Assembly (NCBI GenBank): GCA_002346645.1
Contig: DEAD01000001.1
Coordinates: 1 to 64,000, forward strand
Reading direction: 5' to 3'
From: Dehalococcoidia bacterium UBA2991
GTDB lineage: Bacteria > Chloroflexota > Dehalococcoidia > Tepidiformales > Tepidiformaceae
DNA: 64,000 nucleotides
Both the position numbers and the translations under genes were made by a program. Shown here in pieces: positions 53,375-62,149 of the stretch. Numbering within the stretch: the first letter of the stretch is position 1; the number at the start of each line of letters is the position of its first letter. Below the pieces are notes generated by a model that was given only the letters and a program-made list of their open reading frames with translations, was not told the origin of the DNA and did not search any database.

Positions 53375-54160
53375 CTAATGTGGTTCGCTTTCTAGAAGGA
53401 AAGCCAGCACATAGTCATTGAAAACATCGGGCTTCTCAAAGTAAGCCGAGTGCCCCGCCCCCTCCATCACAAAAAGGTCAGCACCAGGAACGAGCGAGTG
53501 CGACTCATGGATCAGCTCAGGTGAAGTGATCCGATCGTGTTCACCTACAACAAAAGCAATGGGTAGACCGCTGTCAACCAACATCTCGTGAGTACTGCCA
53601 CGATAGTTGGCCGGAGGGGGTCCAAGGATATCTCTTTCTCTCGGTGGATTGAGCCGGCGAATCTGGTGATAAAGAAGGGCACGGGCAGGCTGCTCGCTTT
53701 CAAAGCTAGGGCCAAGAGCGTAGCGGGCAAGGCCGCCGCGACCACGTTCAACACGGAGGTTGGCCTGGATTTCGCGTACGCGGTCGTTTGTGGCACCAGC
53801 ATTCGTCCCACAAAGCACTAACGAACGGGCACGATTGGGGGCAATTCTTAAAAGGCCCGCAACGGCACGACCACCCATCGACTGGGCAATTACGTGGGCG
53901 GAATCGACATCCAAAAATTCTAGGAGGCCTGCTAGATCGCGCCCAAATGCACCCCGATCGTGTTTGCCGTTCGCGAGAGAGCGTCCCCAACCACGGGCAT
54001 CGTAGACCGTACAGCTGTAACGCTCGCCAAAGGCTGGAATCTGCTGCCACCAGGAAAGAGAGTTACCACCTGCTCCATGCACAAAGACAACCGCTTCACC
54101 ATCGGGGTTTCCGTGCTGTTCGTAGTAGAGGCGAGCATCAGTAAGCTCTGCAAAGGGCAT
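53375..54160 (-). CDS. alpha/beta hydrolase
   Basis: A 261-aa hydrolase with an intact catalytic set: HGAGGNSLSWW oxyanion loop, nucleophile in AQSMGG near 95, Asp in GEHDRITS and His in GAGHSAYFE. It is close to the 3-oxoadipate enol-lactonase/BioH-like group, but the substrate cannot be named; a pimeloyl-ester esterase role for biotin is possible but unproven. TACACT exactly 6 nt before the ATG and no ribosome-binding site suggest a leaderless mRNA. Confidence 0.87.
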   Translation of the reverse strand: MPFAELTDARLYYEQHGNPDGEAVVFVHGAGGNSLSWWQQIPAFGERYSCTVYDARGWGRSLANGKHDRGAFGRDLAGLLEFLDVDSAHVIAQSMGGRAVAGLLRIAPNRARSLVLCGTNAGATNDRVREIQANLRVERGRGGLARYALGPSFESEQPARALLYHQIRRLNPPRERDILGPPPANYRGSTHEMLVDSGLPIAFVVGEHDRITSPELIHESHSLVPGADLFVMEGAGHSAYFEKPDVFNDYVLAFLLESEPH

Positions 54161-54166
54161 CAGAGA

Positions 54167-54172
54167 AGTGTA
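54167..54172 (-). promoter_or_regulatory. -10 box of a probable leaderless hydrolase promoter
   Basis: On the minus strand TACACT is followed by TCTCTG and then the ATG at 54160: the same 6-nt spacing as at xerC, the M24 peptidase, bioA and the fmdB-like gene. Confidence 0.6.
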
Positions 54173-54261
54173 CGCCGTAGGCGAATCCTAGCGGCTAGCT
54201 AGATAGGTATCCGCCAACCCACAGTGAAAGCAGGAGCCTCGGAAGATCTTAAGACGCGGGA

Positions 54262-56124
54262 CTAGACGAAGCGATCACGGACGGTAATCGCATTGGGAGC
54301 CACCTCGGCACAGGCTCCACACCGGATGCATAGCTCATCGATGATGCTGAAGCGGCCTTCTTCCTCGGCTATAGCCTCAGTCGGGCAAATGGAAGCTGCT
54401 TCAGCAAGAGAAGTATCTCCTCCAGAGGTAACCTCATAGGTAATCATGCCGGGAAGGGTGCGAGTTGGATCGCGCTTCTCGCGAATAAGGATCTCGAACT
54501 CCTCCCGGAAGTAACGGAGGGCAAGCTTCACAGTGGTCATCGCGAAAGACCCATGGAGGCAGTTGGACCACGCCATTGTCTGAATGAGGTCCTCAAACTT
54601 TTCAAGGTCAGCCTCACGGCCACCACCCGAGCCAATCCTCCGAAGAATCTCAACTGCACGCTGCGTACCCTGGAAACAGGTGGTACAGCGCCCACAGGAC
54701 TCGTCCTCGGCGAAGCCGAGGAAGTAGGTACAAAGGTCTACAACACTTGTGTTCTCGTCGAAGAAAACGATGCCGCCAGACCCGAGAAAAAGGCCACGCT
54801 CTCGGAAGGGCGCTAGAGTGAGAGGCAGATCGGCCTCCTCTGCTGAAAGGACACCAGAGAGGGGGCCACCAGGCTGGTAGCCCTTGAGCGGAACGCCACC
54901 AGGAGTGCCACCGCCATACGTCTCCAGCAGTTCCCGAACAGAAAGCCCAAAAGGAATCTCAACGCAGCCCGCTTGATTCACTGCGCCTGAGATTGTGAAC
55001 ATCTTTGTGCCCTTGGCATCATCATTGCTTACGCTAGACCACCATTCGGCCCCATGCCGCAGCACTAGAGGTGCATTGGCATAGGTCTCGACGTTGTTGA
55101 CATTAGTGGGCAAGTTCCAAAGGCCAGCCTGAGCAGGAAAGGGCGGGCGGATGCGGGGCATCCCACGATAGCCATCGATGGAATTAATCAGGCCAGTTTC
55201 TTCGCCACAAACATAGGAACCAGCCCCAGTAAAGACGACCAGATCAAACTTCTTGCCTACTCCAAGTATGTCTTCGCCAAGGAGTCCGCACTCACGTGCC
55301 TGTTCAACAGCAACGTTCATTCGTTCAATAGCAAGGGGATACTCGTGGCGGATGTAGATGTAGCCTTCGACAGCTTGCGTTGCAAGAGCAGCTATGAGCA
55401 TTCCTTCAATGATGAGGTGGGGATCACCCTCCATAAGGATGCGATTTACCCAAGCCCCAGGATCACCTTCGTCAGCATTGCAAATCAGATAGCGCGGTTC
55501 GGCTGTAGCGTTGCGTAGAAAGTCCCATTTGCGGCCTGCAGGAAATCCAGCGCCACCACGACCCCCAAGGCCACTTTCAAGCATTAGTTCGATGATTGCC
55601 TCAGGTTCCATCTGGAGAGCACTTACAAAGCCCTCGTAGGCACCTTTGGCGATCGCATGATCAATGTTTTCAGGGTCGATCTGGCCGCAATTGGCCATAA
55701 GACGACGAATCTGGCCCTGCATGAAAGGGTGGTCCTCCAGCATGCCAATCTGTTGACTGGGGGAACCTTCTACGACACCAAGAGCAAGCTCGGGGAACTC
55801 CCCAGCCTCTACAAGAACCGCCTGCACGAACTCCTCAACACGGTCCGGGGTCAGGGAGTGGTACAGGACAGTACGAGTGCCAGCTGCTGAACGCACTGAA
55901 ACGGTCGGTTCCAGCCAGCAGAAACCCCAGGAGCCAGTGGTAGATAAATCGACATTCAGACCCCTAGAAGCAATTGCTTCTTCCAAGGCAGCCAGAGTTT
56001 CAGCTCCACCCTGAGCAAGAGACGAAGTGTCAAGACAAAGGCTGACCTGTTCTCGACCACCGGTACGACCCGCTTCCCAGCGGCTCCGAGCTTCGCCTGC
56101 GATAGCTGTGAAGCGGTCGTTCAT
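54262..56124 (-). CDS. NuoF/HydB-like NADH-binding flavoprotein subunit with degenerate iron-sulfur domains
   Basis: A 620-aa NADH:acceptor oxidoreductase subunit. The NADH/FMN core is intact: GRGGAGFPAGRKW near 190, GAGSYVCGEETGL near 305, NVNNVET, and the N3 cluster site ESCGRCTTCFQGT with Cys in SNCLHG. The N-terminal thioredoxin-like domain keeps only one cysteine of each [2Fe-2S] pair (CLDTSS; TGSWGFC). The C-terminal ferredoxin domain has ICPTEAI and CIRCGACAEVAP: cluster-I ligands are all missing while the four for cluster II remain. It overlaps the NuoE-like gene (ATGA). The partner enzyme is unknown. Confidence 0.88.
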   Translation of the reverse strand: MNDRFTAIAGEARSRWEAGRTGGREQVSLCLDTSSLAQGGAETLAALEEAIASRGLNVDLSTTGSWGFCWLEPTVSVRSAAGTRTVLYHSLTPDRVEEFVQAVLVEAGEFPELALGVVEGSPSQQIGMLEDHPFMQGQIRRLMANCGQIDPENIDHAIAKGAYEGFVSALQMEPEAIIELMLESGLGGRGGAGFPAGRKWDFLRNATAEPRYLICNADEGDPGAWVNRILMEGDPHLIIEGMLIAALATQAVEGYIYIRHEYPLAIERMNVAVEQARECGLLGEDILGVGKKFDLVVFTGAGSYVCGEETGLINSIDGYRGMPRIRPPFPAQAGLWNLPTNVNNVETYANAPLVLRHGAEWWSSVSNDDAKGTKMFTISGAVNQAGCVEIPFGLSVRELLETYGGGTPGGVPLKGYQPGGPLSGVLSAEEADLPLTLAPFRERGLFLGSGGIVFFDENTSVVDLCTYFLGFAEDESCGRCTTCFQGTQRAVEILRRIGSGGGREADLEKFEDLIQTMAWSNCLHGSFAMTTVKLALRYFREEFEILIREKRDPTRTLPGMITYEVTSGGDTSLAEAASICPTEAIAEEEGRFSIIDELCIRCGACAEVAPNAITVRDRFV

Positions 56125-56594
56125 GCGTCCCCTTTCACGTCACGGGCAATCGTGACCGCTTTGGCAATGGTGAGATTCCCAACAACCTCTCCATCAAGCC
56201 AAACTTGTGGTGCTTCGCTGCAAGTGCCGTTGCACTGACCGAGACGGAGCCCGTAAGTACCATCCTCGCTCTGTCCATCGAGAGGTAGGTCGAGAGTGTA
56301 CTGCAACGCCTCTCGGATGCGATCTCCACCAAGCAGCCGACATGCAGGACCACTGCACCAAACGATCTCACGTTCGGGTGGTGGCTCAGTTCGAAAGTCC
56401 GCGTAAAAGGAAACTGCTCCGTACACGAGAGCCGGAGTAGTACTCATCTGACGAGCAAGCACCTCAATAGCCACGCGCGAGACATAGCCATAGCGCTCCT
56501 GAATCTCAATGAGAGCAGGAATAAGGTGACCGCGTTCGAACTCGTATTCGGCGACGAGCTCTCGCAGCTCACGAGTGGTCGGCTCAGCCGCCAT
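56121..56594 (-). CDS. NuoE-like [2Fe-2S] NAD(P)H oxidoreductase subunit
   Basis: A 157-aa thioredoxin-like subunit of the complex I 24-kDa family. An N-terminal helical part (ALIEIQERYGYVS) is followed by the full [2Fe-2S] set: C-x4-C in WCSGPAC and C-x3-C in QCNGTCSEAP. It forms a two-gene unit with the NuoF-like protein. No NuoG, formate dehydrogenase or hydrogenase catalytic gene is adjacent, so the pair could serve as a shared NADH module. No ribosome-binding site is evident; TATAGT lies about 35 nt upstream, overlapping the preceding stop. Confidence 0.9.
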   Translation of the reverse strand: MAAEPTTRELRELVAEYEFERGHLIPALIEIQERYGYVSRVAIEVLARQMSTTPALVYGAVSFYADFRTEPPPEREIVWCSGPACRLLGGDRIREALQYTLDLPLDGQSEDGTYGLRLGQCNGTCSEAPQVWLDGEVVGNLTIAKAVTIARDVKGDA

Positions 56595-56627
56595 ATGAAG
56601 AGATCCCGTTTGTGAAATGCGGCACTA

Positions 56628-57962
56628 CTATATGCAGGCCCCTTGCGCGGCAGCAACCACAGAATCCTTCTCGCTCATAAGTTCCGCGGCACGCTCTCCC
56701 AGCTGCAAGCTGTAATTCTGGCCACGATCCTCAGGATAGACCTGAGTTGTGTTCGAAAGATATAGCCCATCGATACCAGTCTCCATAGAAGGAATGCAGG
56801 TCGAATAATTGGTGGTAATTACCGGCTGACCTCCAGGGTCGCGGAAAAACCACTTCTCACGCACCCAGGAACGGTCAAAGGACGGGTTGATGCGGCGGAT
56901 GCTTTCTTCATAGACAGAAAAGGCCTCTTCGGCGTCCATCTGAAGGACGGGGTGGTCTGGGGCTACGTAATTTGAAAGGTAGACAATATGGTTACCTCCA
57001 TACCGTTCCGCCCCCACAAGGTTGGTGTGCTCGACACAAGCGACGAAGGGAAGGTCATCAGCGATGGATAGCCAGTACACATCGCTAAGGGGACGATCGA
57101 GAGCGAGGACAAGGCACGAAGCCCACTGATAGCGAACTCGATCGAGAATCTCAACGTAGTCAGAAGGAAGATCAGGAGCAATGCGCTTGGTAATGATGTT
57201 TGGAGTTGTCATGAGCACTTTGTCGAACTCGTGAAAGGTTCCGTTCGCGCGAATGCCTGTGACAGCTCCAAGTTCGGTGGCCACAGCTTCTACTGGAGTA
57301 TTGAGGTGGATCTGGCCTCCACTCTTACGAATATGATCGGCTAAGGCAAAATAGTAAGAGCGGAATGAACCGCGCGGATAACCAAGGGTCTCCTTCGCCC
57401 CAAGCCGTCCGCCACGAGAACCAAAGCGCAGGCGAATCTTCCAGTGCAACCAAGCCATACCAATCTCGTCCGCATGTTTTGCAAACTTACCGCGAAGAAG
57501 CGGGCCCCAGAAAGCATTAAAGGCTTGCTTGCCCACGGCCCGCTCCATCCAAGCTCGAGCAGTGACATTCTCATAACTGCTCCAGTCTTCCTGGCGCTTA
57601 AGCCAAAGGCTGGCCAACCCGAGCCTAAGCCGACTTAGGAAGCTCACCGCGTCAAAGCGAAGCAGGTCAAAAGGCGTGACGAAGGGATAGATTTTCCCCT
57701 GCACAAAATGGCCATTATTGGGCTCAATCCACTCCAGTTGGTCTCCTAGACCTAAATCGTTGAAGTAGCGGATTACCGTCGTGTCGTTAGTAAAAATGTG
57801 GTGATAGAAGCACTCAATCGGCTCACCACCCACATCGAATGTCACTACCTGGCCTCCAGGCTCATCACGACCCTCGAAAATGGTTACCTCGTGGCCTAAC
57901 TCCTGAAGGCGACGCGCAGCAGCCAGACCAGCGACACCTGCTCCAACGATGCCTGCTCTCAC
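56628..57962 (-). CDS. FAD-dependent amine-oxidase-fold oxidoreductase
   Basis: A 444-aa flavoprotein with the N-terminal FAD loop GIVGAGVAGLAAARRLQELGHEVTIFE then DEPGGQV, and a C-terminal FAD-contact GIDGLYLSNTTQVYPEDRGQN. The overall form is that of protoporphyrinogen-oxidase/UDP-galactopyranose-mutase-like proteins. Position directly behind an AglD-like flippase and an Agl23-like protein argues for a role in sugar or polyprenyl-lipid chemistry rather than haem. The ATG overlaps the flippase stop. Confidence 0.8.
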   Translation of the reverse strand: MRAGIVGAGVAGLAAARRLQELGHEVTIFEGRDEPGGQVVTFDVGGEPIECFYHHIFTNDTTVIRYFNDLGLGDQLEWIEPNNGHFVQGKIYPFVTPFDLLRFDAVSFLSRLRLGLASLWLKRQEDWSSYENVTARAWMERAVGKQAFNAFWGPLLRGKFAKHADEIGMAWLHWKIRLRFGSRGGRLGAKETLGYPRGSFRSYYFALADHIRKSGGQIHLNTPVEAVATELGAVTGIRANGTFHEFDKVLMTTPNIITKRIAPDLPSDYVEILDRVRYQWASCLVLALDRPLSDVYWLSIADDLPFVACVEHTNLVGAERYGGNHIVYLSNYVAPDHPVLQMDAEEAFSVYEESIRRINPSFDRSWVREKWFFRDPGGQPVITTNYSTCIPSMETGIDGLYLSNTTQVYPEDRGQNYSLQLGERAAELMSEKDSVVAAAQGACI

Positions 57963-58972
57963 AAGGTCACCGGCCTATGTTCTTCGGTCGAATCATTGCG
58001 AATATTTGCGAGACGAGCGATAGGAATGCCAAAGATCCAGAGGAGGACCAGGCCAACAATAGTAGCGGGTGCCACGACCACCGCATGGGCAACAATGGCA
58101 TACGCGGCAGCAAGGCCACCGGCAAGGCCAGCATTAACCATGACCAGTTTGGCAGCCCACTCAAAGGGTCCTGTACCCCCGAAAAACGTAGGAACAATGA
58201 TGGAGAGGTTCGCTGCAGCGAGGAGCAAAACATAGTGGGCAAAGCTGACCTTGATGCCGAAAGCAAGTCCAACAATAGCGTAAGCACCAGCTTCGACAGT
58301 CCAGCCAAGGATGCTGAACAAGGAGACGAGGATCACGCTACGCCAGTCATGCACGGAACGCAGAGCCCCCACGATTGAGCGAACATGGGGCCGCAGACGT
58401 TCCGCCAATTTGCCAGGGAAGCGTTCGAGAAGAAATTCAGCAACACGGTGGGCTCGTTCCTCTCGGAATGTAAGCCAATAGAAAACAACTAGTGAAACGG
58501 AGAATAGCGATGCAGCAGCAATTGCAATGGCTTGAAGACGAGAATCCCCAAAGCCGACAATAGCGCCAGCGGTAAAAAGCATAAGAACCAGAACACAGCC
58601 ATCAAAAAGGCGTTCCACCGCGATGGTGCCAAGGGTGCCCATAATGGAAACGCGTTCCCTCTCTCCAAGGACATAGGCTCGGACCAACTCCCCAGCACGT
58701 GCCGGAAGCAGATTGTTAGCCATGTAACCAATGATCGAATAGGAGAAAAGGCGACGGGGGCTGATAGCAACTACAGGACGCATGAGGATGGATAGGCGAT
58801 AGCAACGCAGGAAAAAGGAGAGGAACAGCACAACTATGGCAGGGGCCACATACCAGTAGCTGGCCTCCCGAAAAGCATCAGCTACCTCAGAAAGATCAGT
58901 AACGAGCAAGAAAAGAACGATTAGTAGAATGCCAACGGTTGCGGCAGCCCAGAAACGCAAAGAGCGGAACAC
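57959..58972 (-). CDS. lysylphosphatidylglycerol-synthase-TM / AglD-like flippase-domain protein
   Basis: A 337-aa polytopic protein (about eight helices) of the UPF0104/LPG_synthase_TM family, with the family blocks FFLRCYRLSILMRP, GYMANNLLPARAGELVRAYVLG and PTFFGGTGPFEWAAK. In archaea, AglD-type members carry this region and act on dolichol-linked sugars. No cytoplasmic glycosyltransferase domain is attached here. Start GTG 58972, 6 nt after the Agl23-like stop. Confidence 0.87.
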   Translation of the reverse strand: MFRSLRFWAAATVGILLIVLFLLVTDLSEVADAFREASYWYVAPAIVVLFLSFFLRCYRLSILMRPVVAISPRRLFSYSIIGYMANNLLPARAGELVRAYVLGERERVSIMGTLGTIAVERLFDGCVLVLMLFTAGAIVGFGDSRLQAIAIAAASLFSVSLVVFYWLTFREERAHRVAEFLLERFPGKLAERLRPHVRSIVGALRSVHDWRSVILVSLFSILGWTVEAGAYAIVGLAFGIKVSFAHYVLLLAAANLSIIVPTFFGGTGPFEWAAKLVMVNAGLAGGLAAAYAIVAHAVVVAPATIVGLVLLWIFGIPIARLANIRNDSTEEHRPVTL

Positions 58973-58978
58973 GGCTTA

Positions 58979-61900
58979 TCAGCGCTCCCTGGCCAGGGCG
59001 CTGTCGAAGAGACGCACGCGCGCAGCCCCGCTTTCCACGACCCAGAGCTTACCACCGGGGGACTCCGCTATTCCGTAAGGGAGAAGAAGCGGTTCCTCGG
59101 AAGGAGCAATCGTGGAAAGAAGGACCCCCGTGGAACTATAGATACGCACCTGCCCCAGAGATGGCAAAGAGAGAGCTATACGGCCATCCCTAAGGACTTG
59201 TAAGTAAGGTTTATCAAGGGCATCTAGCCCTCCCCAGCCAACAACTGGGAACTCGCGGAGATAGGTACCTGAAGCATCCAGTATCTGAACGCGCGCGTTC
59301 CACATATCGGCTATGACAATCTCACCGTTGGGGGCAACATCAATGCCAACAGGCTCGTTGAACTGAGCCGGGCCGCTTCCTCTGTGGAAGGTCTCCTGAG
59401 AAAAAGGACCTGCAATCTGGAATTGAAACTCGCCTCCGGAAGAATATACGACGATGCGCCCATGGCCAGTGTCGGTCACCCAGAGGTTGCCCCGGAGGTC
59501 TATGGCAAGATCGCGAGGACCATAGAGCTCATAAGGGCCAGGAGGTTCGCCATCAAAGAGAGGTTTGTTTCCGAATTCGAGCTTCTGATGGCGAAGATCT
59601 GCATCGAAGGCGATGATGCGCCACCCAAACGTATCAGCAACATATACAACACCATCACCGGAGACTGCGAGTCCCCACGGTTGGCCTGGGCCATCACTCA
59701 GACCGTGCAGGTTACTAGAGCCTAGGAAGTTTCCATCTCCATCAAACTTCTGAAGAAGAGCCCCCATCCGATCAGTGACATAGAGGCTGTTTTCGGGCCC
59801 CAGCTCAATATCAACAGGTACAGCAAACTGGCCCTTTCTGCTACCAAGCCCCCCAAAGGTGGGACGTCCCGCCCTGTCAACGCCAGGTTCAGCTAGTTCG
59901 AAGATATTGCTGCTAAGCTTGCCTGAAATTCGGTCAAAACCCAGGGGGAAGTAGGCAAAACCATCAATAGACCCCAGCTGCTGGCGAGGCTCACGGTCAC
60001 GCCAGTAGGCAAAGGCATCATGGGCCCAAGACCCACCAAAGAACCCCTTTCCTATCCTCCTCCATGTCTCAGCCATATAGGGTTCACAGAACCTAGCTTC
60101 AGAGTCTCGACCCATACAACCAGACATAGAGACCTTGTACGTCTCAGGGAACCACCACCGGTGGGGATATTGCGTTGGGGGGGCGAACTCCGTTACACCT
60201 CGATCAGCAAGATCTCGGGAGACCACATCAAGATTCGCCGCGTTCACCAAAACTACATCAAAGGCACCTGCCGGGAGACCAGATTCCATGTTGCTGAATG
60301 TGACATTTCGGTAGTCGCGCAAGTACCAGACCCAGGGCCAGGCAAAGGACGCATGAGCATCCACGGCAATGCGTAAGTCGAGGCCCATTCCCGTTGCAGA
60401 AGATAAAGCGTCGATATCGTCGGCAAGCTGAGTTATCTCTGGGGAGCTCTGGGTATAAATGAGCAGGTCCTTCGGAATATCCCCACGCGCGAAGGTAACG
60501 TCCACCATCGTACGAAGGGAGAAGAAGGTGAACCCGGAGATAACAACAGCAATCGCGAGAGCCGGAAGAATTCTTGGCCCCAGCCGCAAGGAAACGAGCC
60601 TTACAGTCACTAGAGTCACTACAAGCGGTGCACAGCCCCAGGCAAAACGAACCCAGAGAGTGGGGCCCCAATCGAATACAAGGAGCATCAAGGTACCGGT
60701 CGTCATTGCCAAAACGACGCACACAGTAATCAGGTCCCCACCATCAAATCGGCTCGGTTTCCAGTAAACCCAGGCTCGTTGGACCGACCACGCTGCTATC
60801 AAAATAGTAGGTATAGCCAGGTGGGTGTTGAGCCATGGCATCTTCTCGCCAGCAAAAGAGAATGCAAGGAATAAGACCACCAACCAGAGAACCAGAAAGC
60901 GGGAAAAAGCGGAGCCTCGGAAAAGGGCCCAGGCCCCTCCTGCAAGCGCAATAAGAAGCGGTAGAAACTCATAGGCGGGCATGAGCATCAGGTAGTAGAA
61001 CCAGGGTTGCATGCCGCGACGGACTTCCTGCTGTGCCTGCCAATAGTCGATCGACCCCCAAGCGCCAGTGCAGAGGCCATCAAGATTTGTCCAGAGACTC
61101 GTCATCAGGGTCGAATAGATGAGGACAGCAGCGAAGGTTGAGATCAGCCAAACGCGCGGCCGCCAAGAAAGCCCTGCAACGGCAGCAACACCAAAAAAGC
61201 AGCCAAAGGATGCAGCAAGGACACTGGCCTCTTGGACATTAGGTGTCGAACAAACCGCGGGATAGTCAAGAACAGTGCCAGCGAAAACAGCCTCGAGCAC
61301 ATTCTTGGCAAACGGAGTAAGCAAAGGCAGTGTCAGTGTTCCCACAAGTACAAGAAGGTCACCCGTTCGAGGAAGATGACTCCACCCCAAGTGAAGGCGA
61401 ACCCGGGAGAGAAAAGGCCAAAGAGCGGCAAGCAACCAAGCAATGGGGTAGATAACCGCTGCATAGGCGAGCCTTCGAGAAGGGGTGTTAGCCCCGCGGG
61501 TCCGTAAAGTTGCGCTGACGAGATCGAGAGCAAGATGGCCGTTCAAGTAAAGCAGTAGAAATGCAACAAAGAGAAAGGCAGCCTCCTTGGTACTGAAGGC
61601 CAGGGAGAGCGCCACTGCAAAAATAATTAGCCAGCGCGTTTTTCCGGTATGCAAATAACTCCAGAGGGCCACAACCATCGCGAGGATGAAGGCCGCCAGA
61701 TAGATATCCATTCGCAAAAACCGGCTGAAATAGACAAGCGTGGGCGAGAAAGCAATAAAAGCAACAGCTGCTAGAGCGCCAGTAGATCCAAGCCATCGTC
61801 GCAAAGCCAGTGGGGCCGCAACGACAGCCATTCCAAAAAGGGCAGGTGAGATACGAGAGGTGTAATCGGTTGCCGTAAAGACAACGAAGGTAAAACCCTG

Positions 61901-62149
61901 CGCTAGGTAGAGGAAAGGTCCATGAAAGGTTGGACTATGGCGGTAGGAGCCCTGTGCGAAGTCCCAGGCCCATTTCGCATGAATGCTCTCGTCGTGATGG
62001 AGGGCACGGGCACCAAGGTCCCAAAAACGAAGGCCGAAAGCGGCGGCGAAGATAACAAAATAGGCAACCAGTACCCAATCCACCTCTACACGACGCGTGA
62101 GTAGGCGATCAAAGGCATCTCCTTCCCTAGGGCCTTCTGCCTGCACCAT
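58979..62149 (-). CDS. Agl23-like (TIGR03663) GT-C membrane protein fused to an NHL-repeat propeller
   Basis: A 1056-aa protein. The N-terminal two thirds is a GT-C-type membrane domain with about 12 helices. Its first outer loop LGARALHHDESIHAKWAWDF carries the acidic pair typical of polyprenyl-phosphate-sugar glycosyltransferases and of TIGR03663. A soluble domain (~590-770) follows, then about six NHL repeats (~775-1050: SLYVTDRMG, VVYVADTFG, NLWVTDTGH, EIVIADMWN, KLWVVESGA), expected outside the cell. ATG 62149 shares a base with the upstream stop (TGATG); the open frame beyond is not used. Confidence 0.85.
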   Translation of the reverse strand: MVQAEGPREGDAFDRLLTRRVEVDWVLVAYFVIFAAAFGLRFWDLGARALHHDESIHAKWAWDFAQGSYRHSPTFHGPFLYLAQGFTFVVFTATDYTSRISPALFGMAVVAAPLALRRWLGSTGALAAVAFIAFSPTLVYFSRFLRMDIYLAAFILAMVVALWSYLHTGKTRWLIIFAVALSLAFSTKEAAFLFVAFLLLYLNGHLALDLVSATLRTRGANTPSRRLAYAAVIYPIAWLLAALWPFLSRVRLHLGWSHLPRTGDLLVLVGTLTLPLLTPFAKNVLEAVFAGTVLDYPAVCSTPNVQEASVLAASFGCFFGVAAVAGLSWRPRVWLISTFAAVLIYSTLMTSLWTNLDGLCTGAWGSIDYWQAQQEVRRGMQPWFYYLMLMPAYEFLPLLIALAGGAWALFRGSAFSRFLVLWLVVLFLAFSFAGEKMPWLNTHLAIPTILIAAWSVQRAWVYWKPSRFDGGDLITVCVVLAMTTGTLMLLVFDWGPTLWVRFAWGCAPLVVTLVTVRLVSLRLGPRILPALAIAVVISGFTFFSLRTMVDVTFARGDIPKDLLIYTQSSPEITQLADDIDALSSATGMGLDLRIAVDAHASFAWPWVWYLRDYRNVTFSNMESGLPAGAFDVVLVNAANLDVVSRDLADRGVTEFAPPTQYPHRWWFPETYKVSMSGCMGRDSEARFCEPYMAETWRRIGKGFFGGSWAHDAFAYWRDREPRQQLGSIDGFAYFPLGFDRISGKLSSNIFELAEPGVDRAGRPTFGGLGSRKGQFAVPVDIELGPENSLYVTDRMGALLQKFDGDGNFLGSSNLHGLSDGPGQPWGLAVSGDGVVYVADTFGWRIIAFDADLRHQKLEFGNKPLFDGEPPGPYELYGPRDLAIDLRGNLWVTDTGHGRIVVYSSGGEFQFQIAGPFSQETFHRGSGPAQFNEPVGIDVAPNGEIVIADMWNARVQILDASGTYLREFPVVGWGGLDALDKPYLQVLRDGRIALSLPSLGQVRIYSSTGVLLSTIAPSEEPLLLPYGIAESPGGKLWVVESGAARVRLFDSALARER

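Noticed and set aside
57839..58378. Plus-strand ORF (179 aa) opposite the flippase gene
   Set aside because: Its polar, His/Gln/Asn-rich low-order sequence is typical of an antisense frame of a membrane protein.
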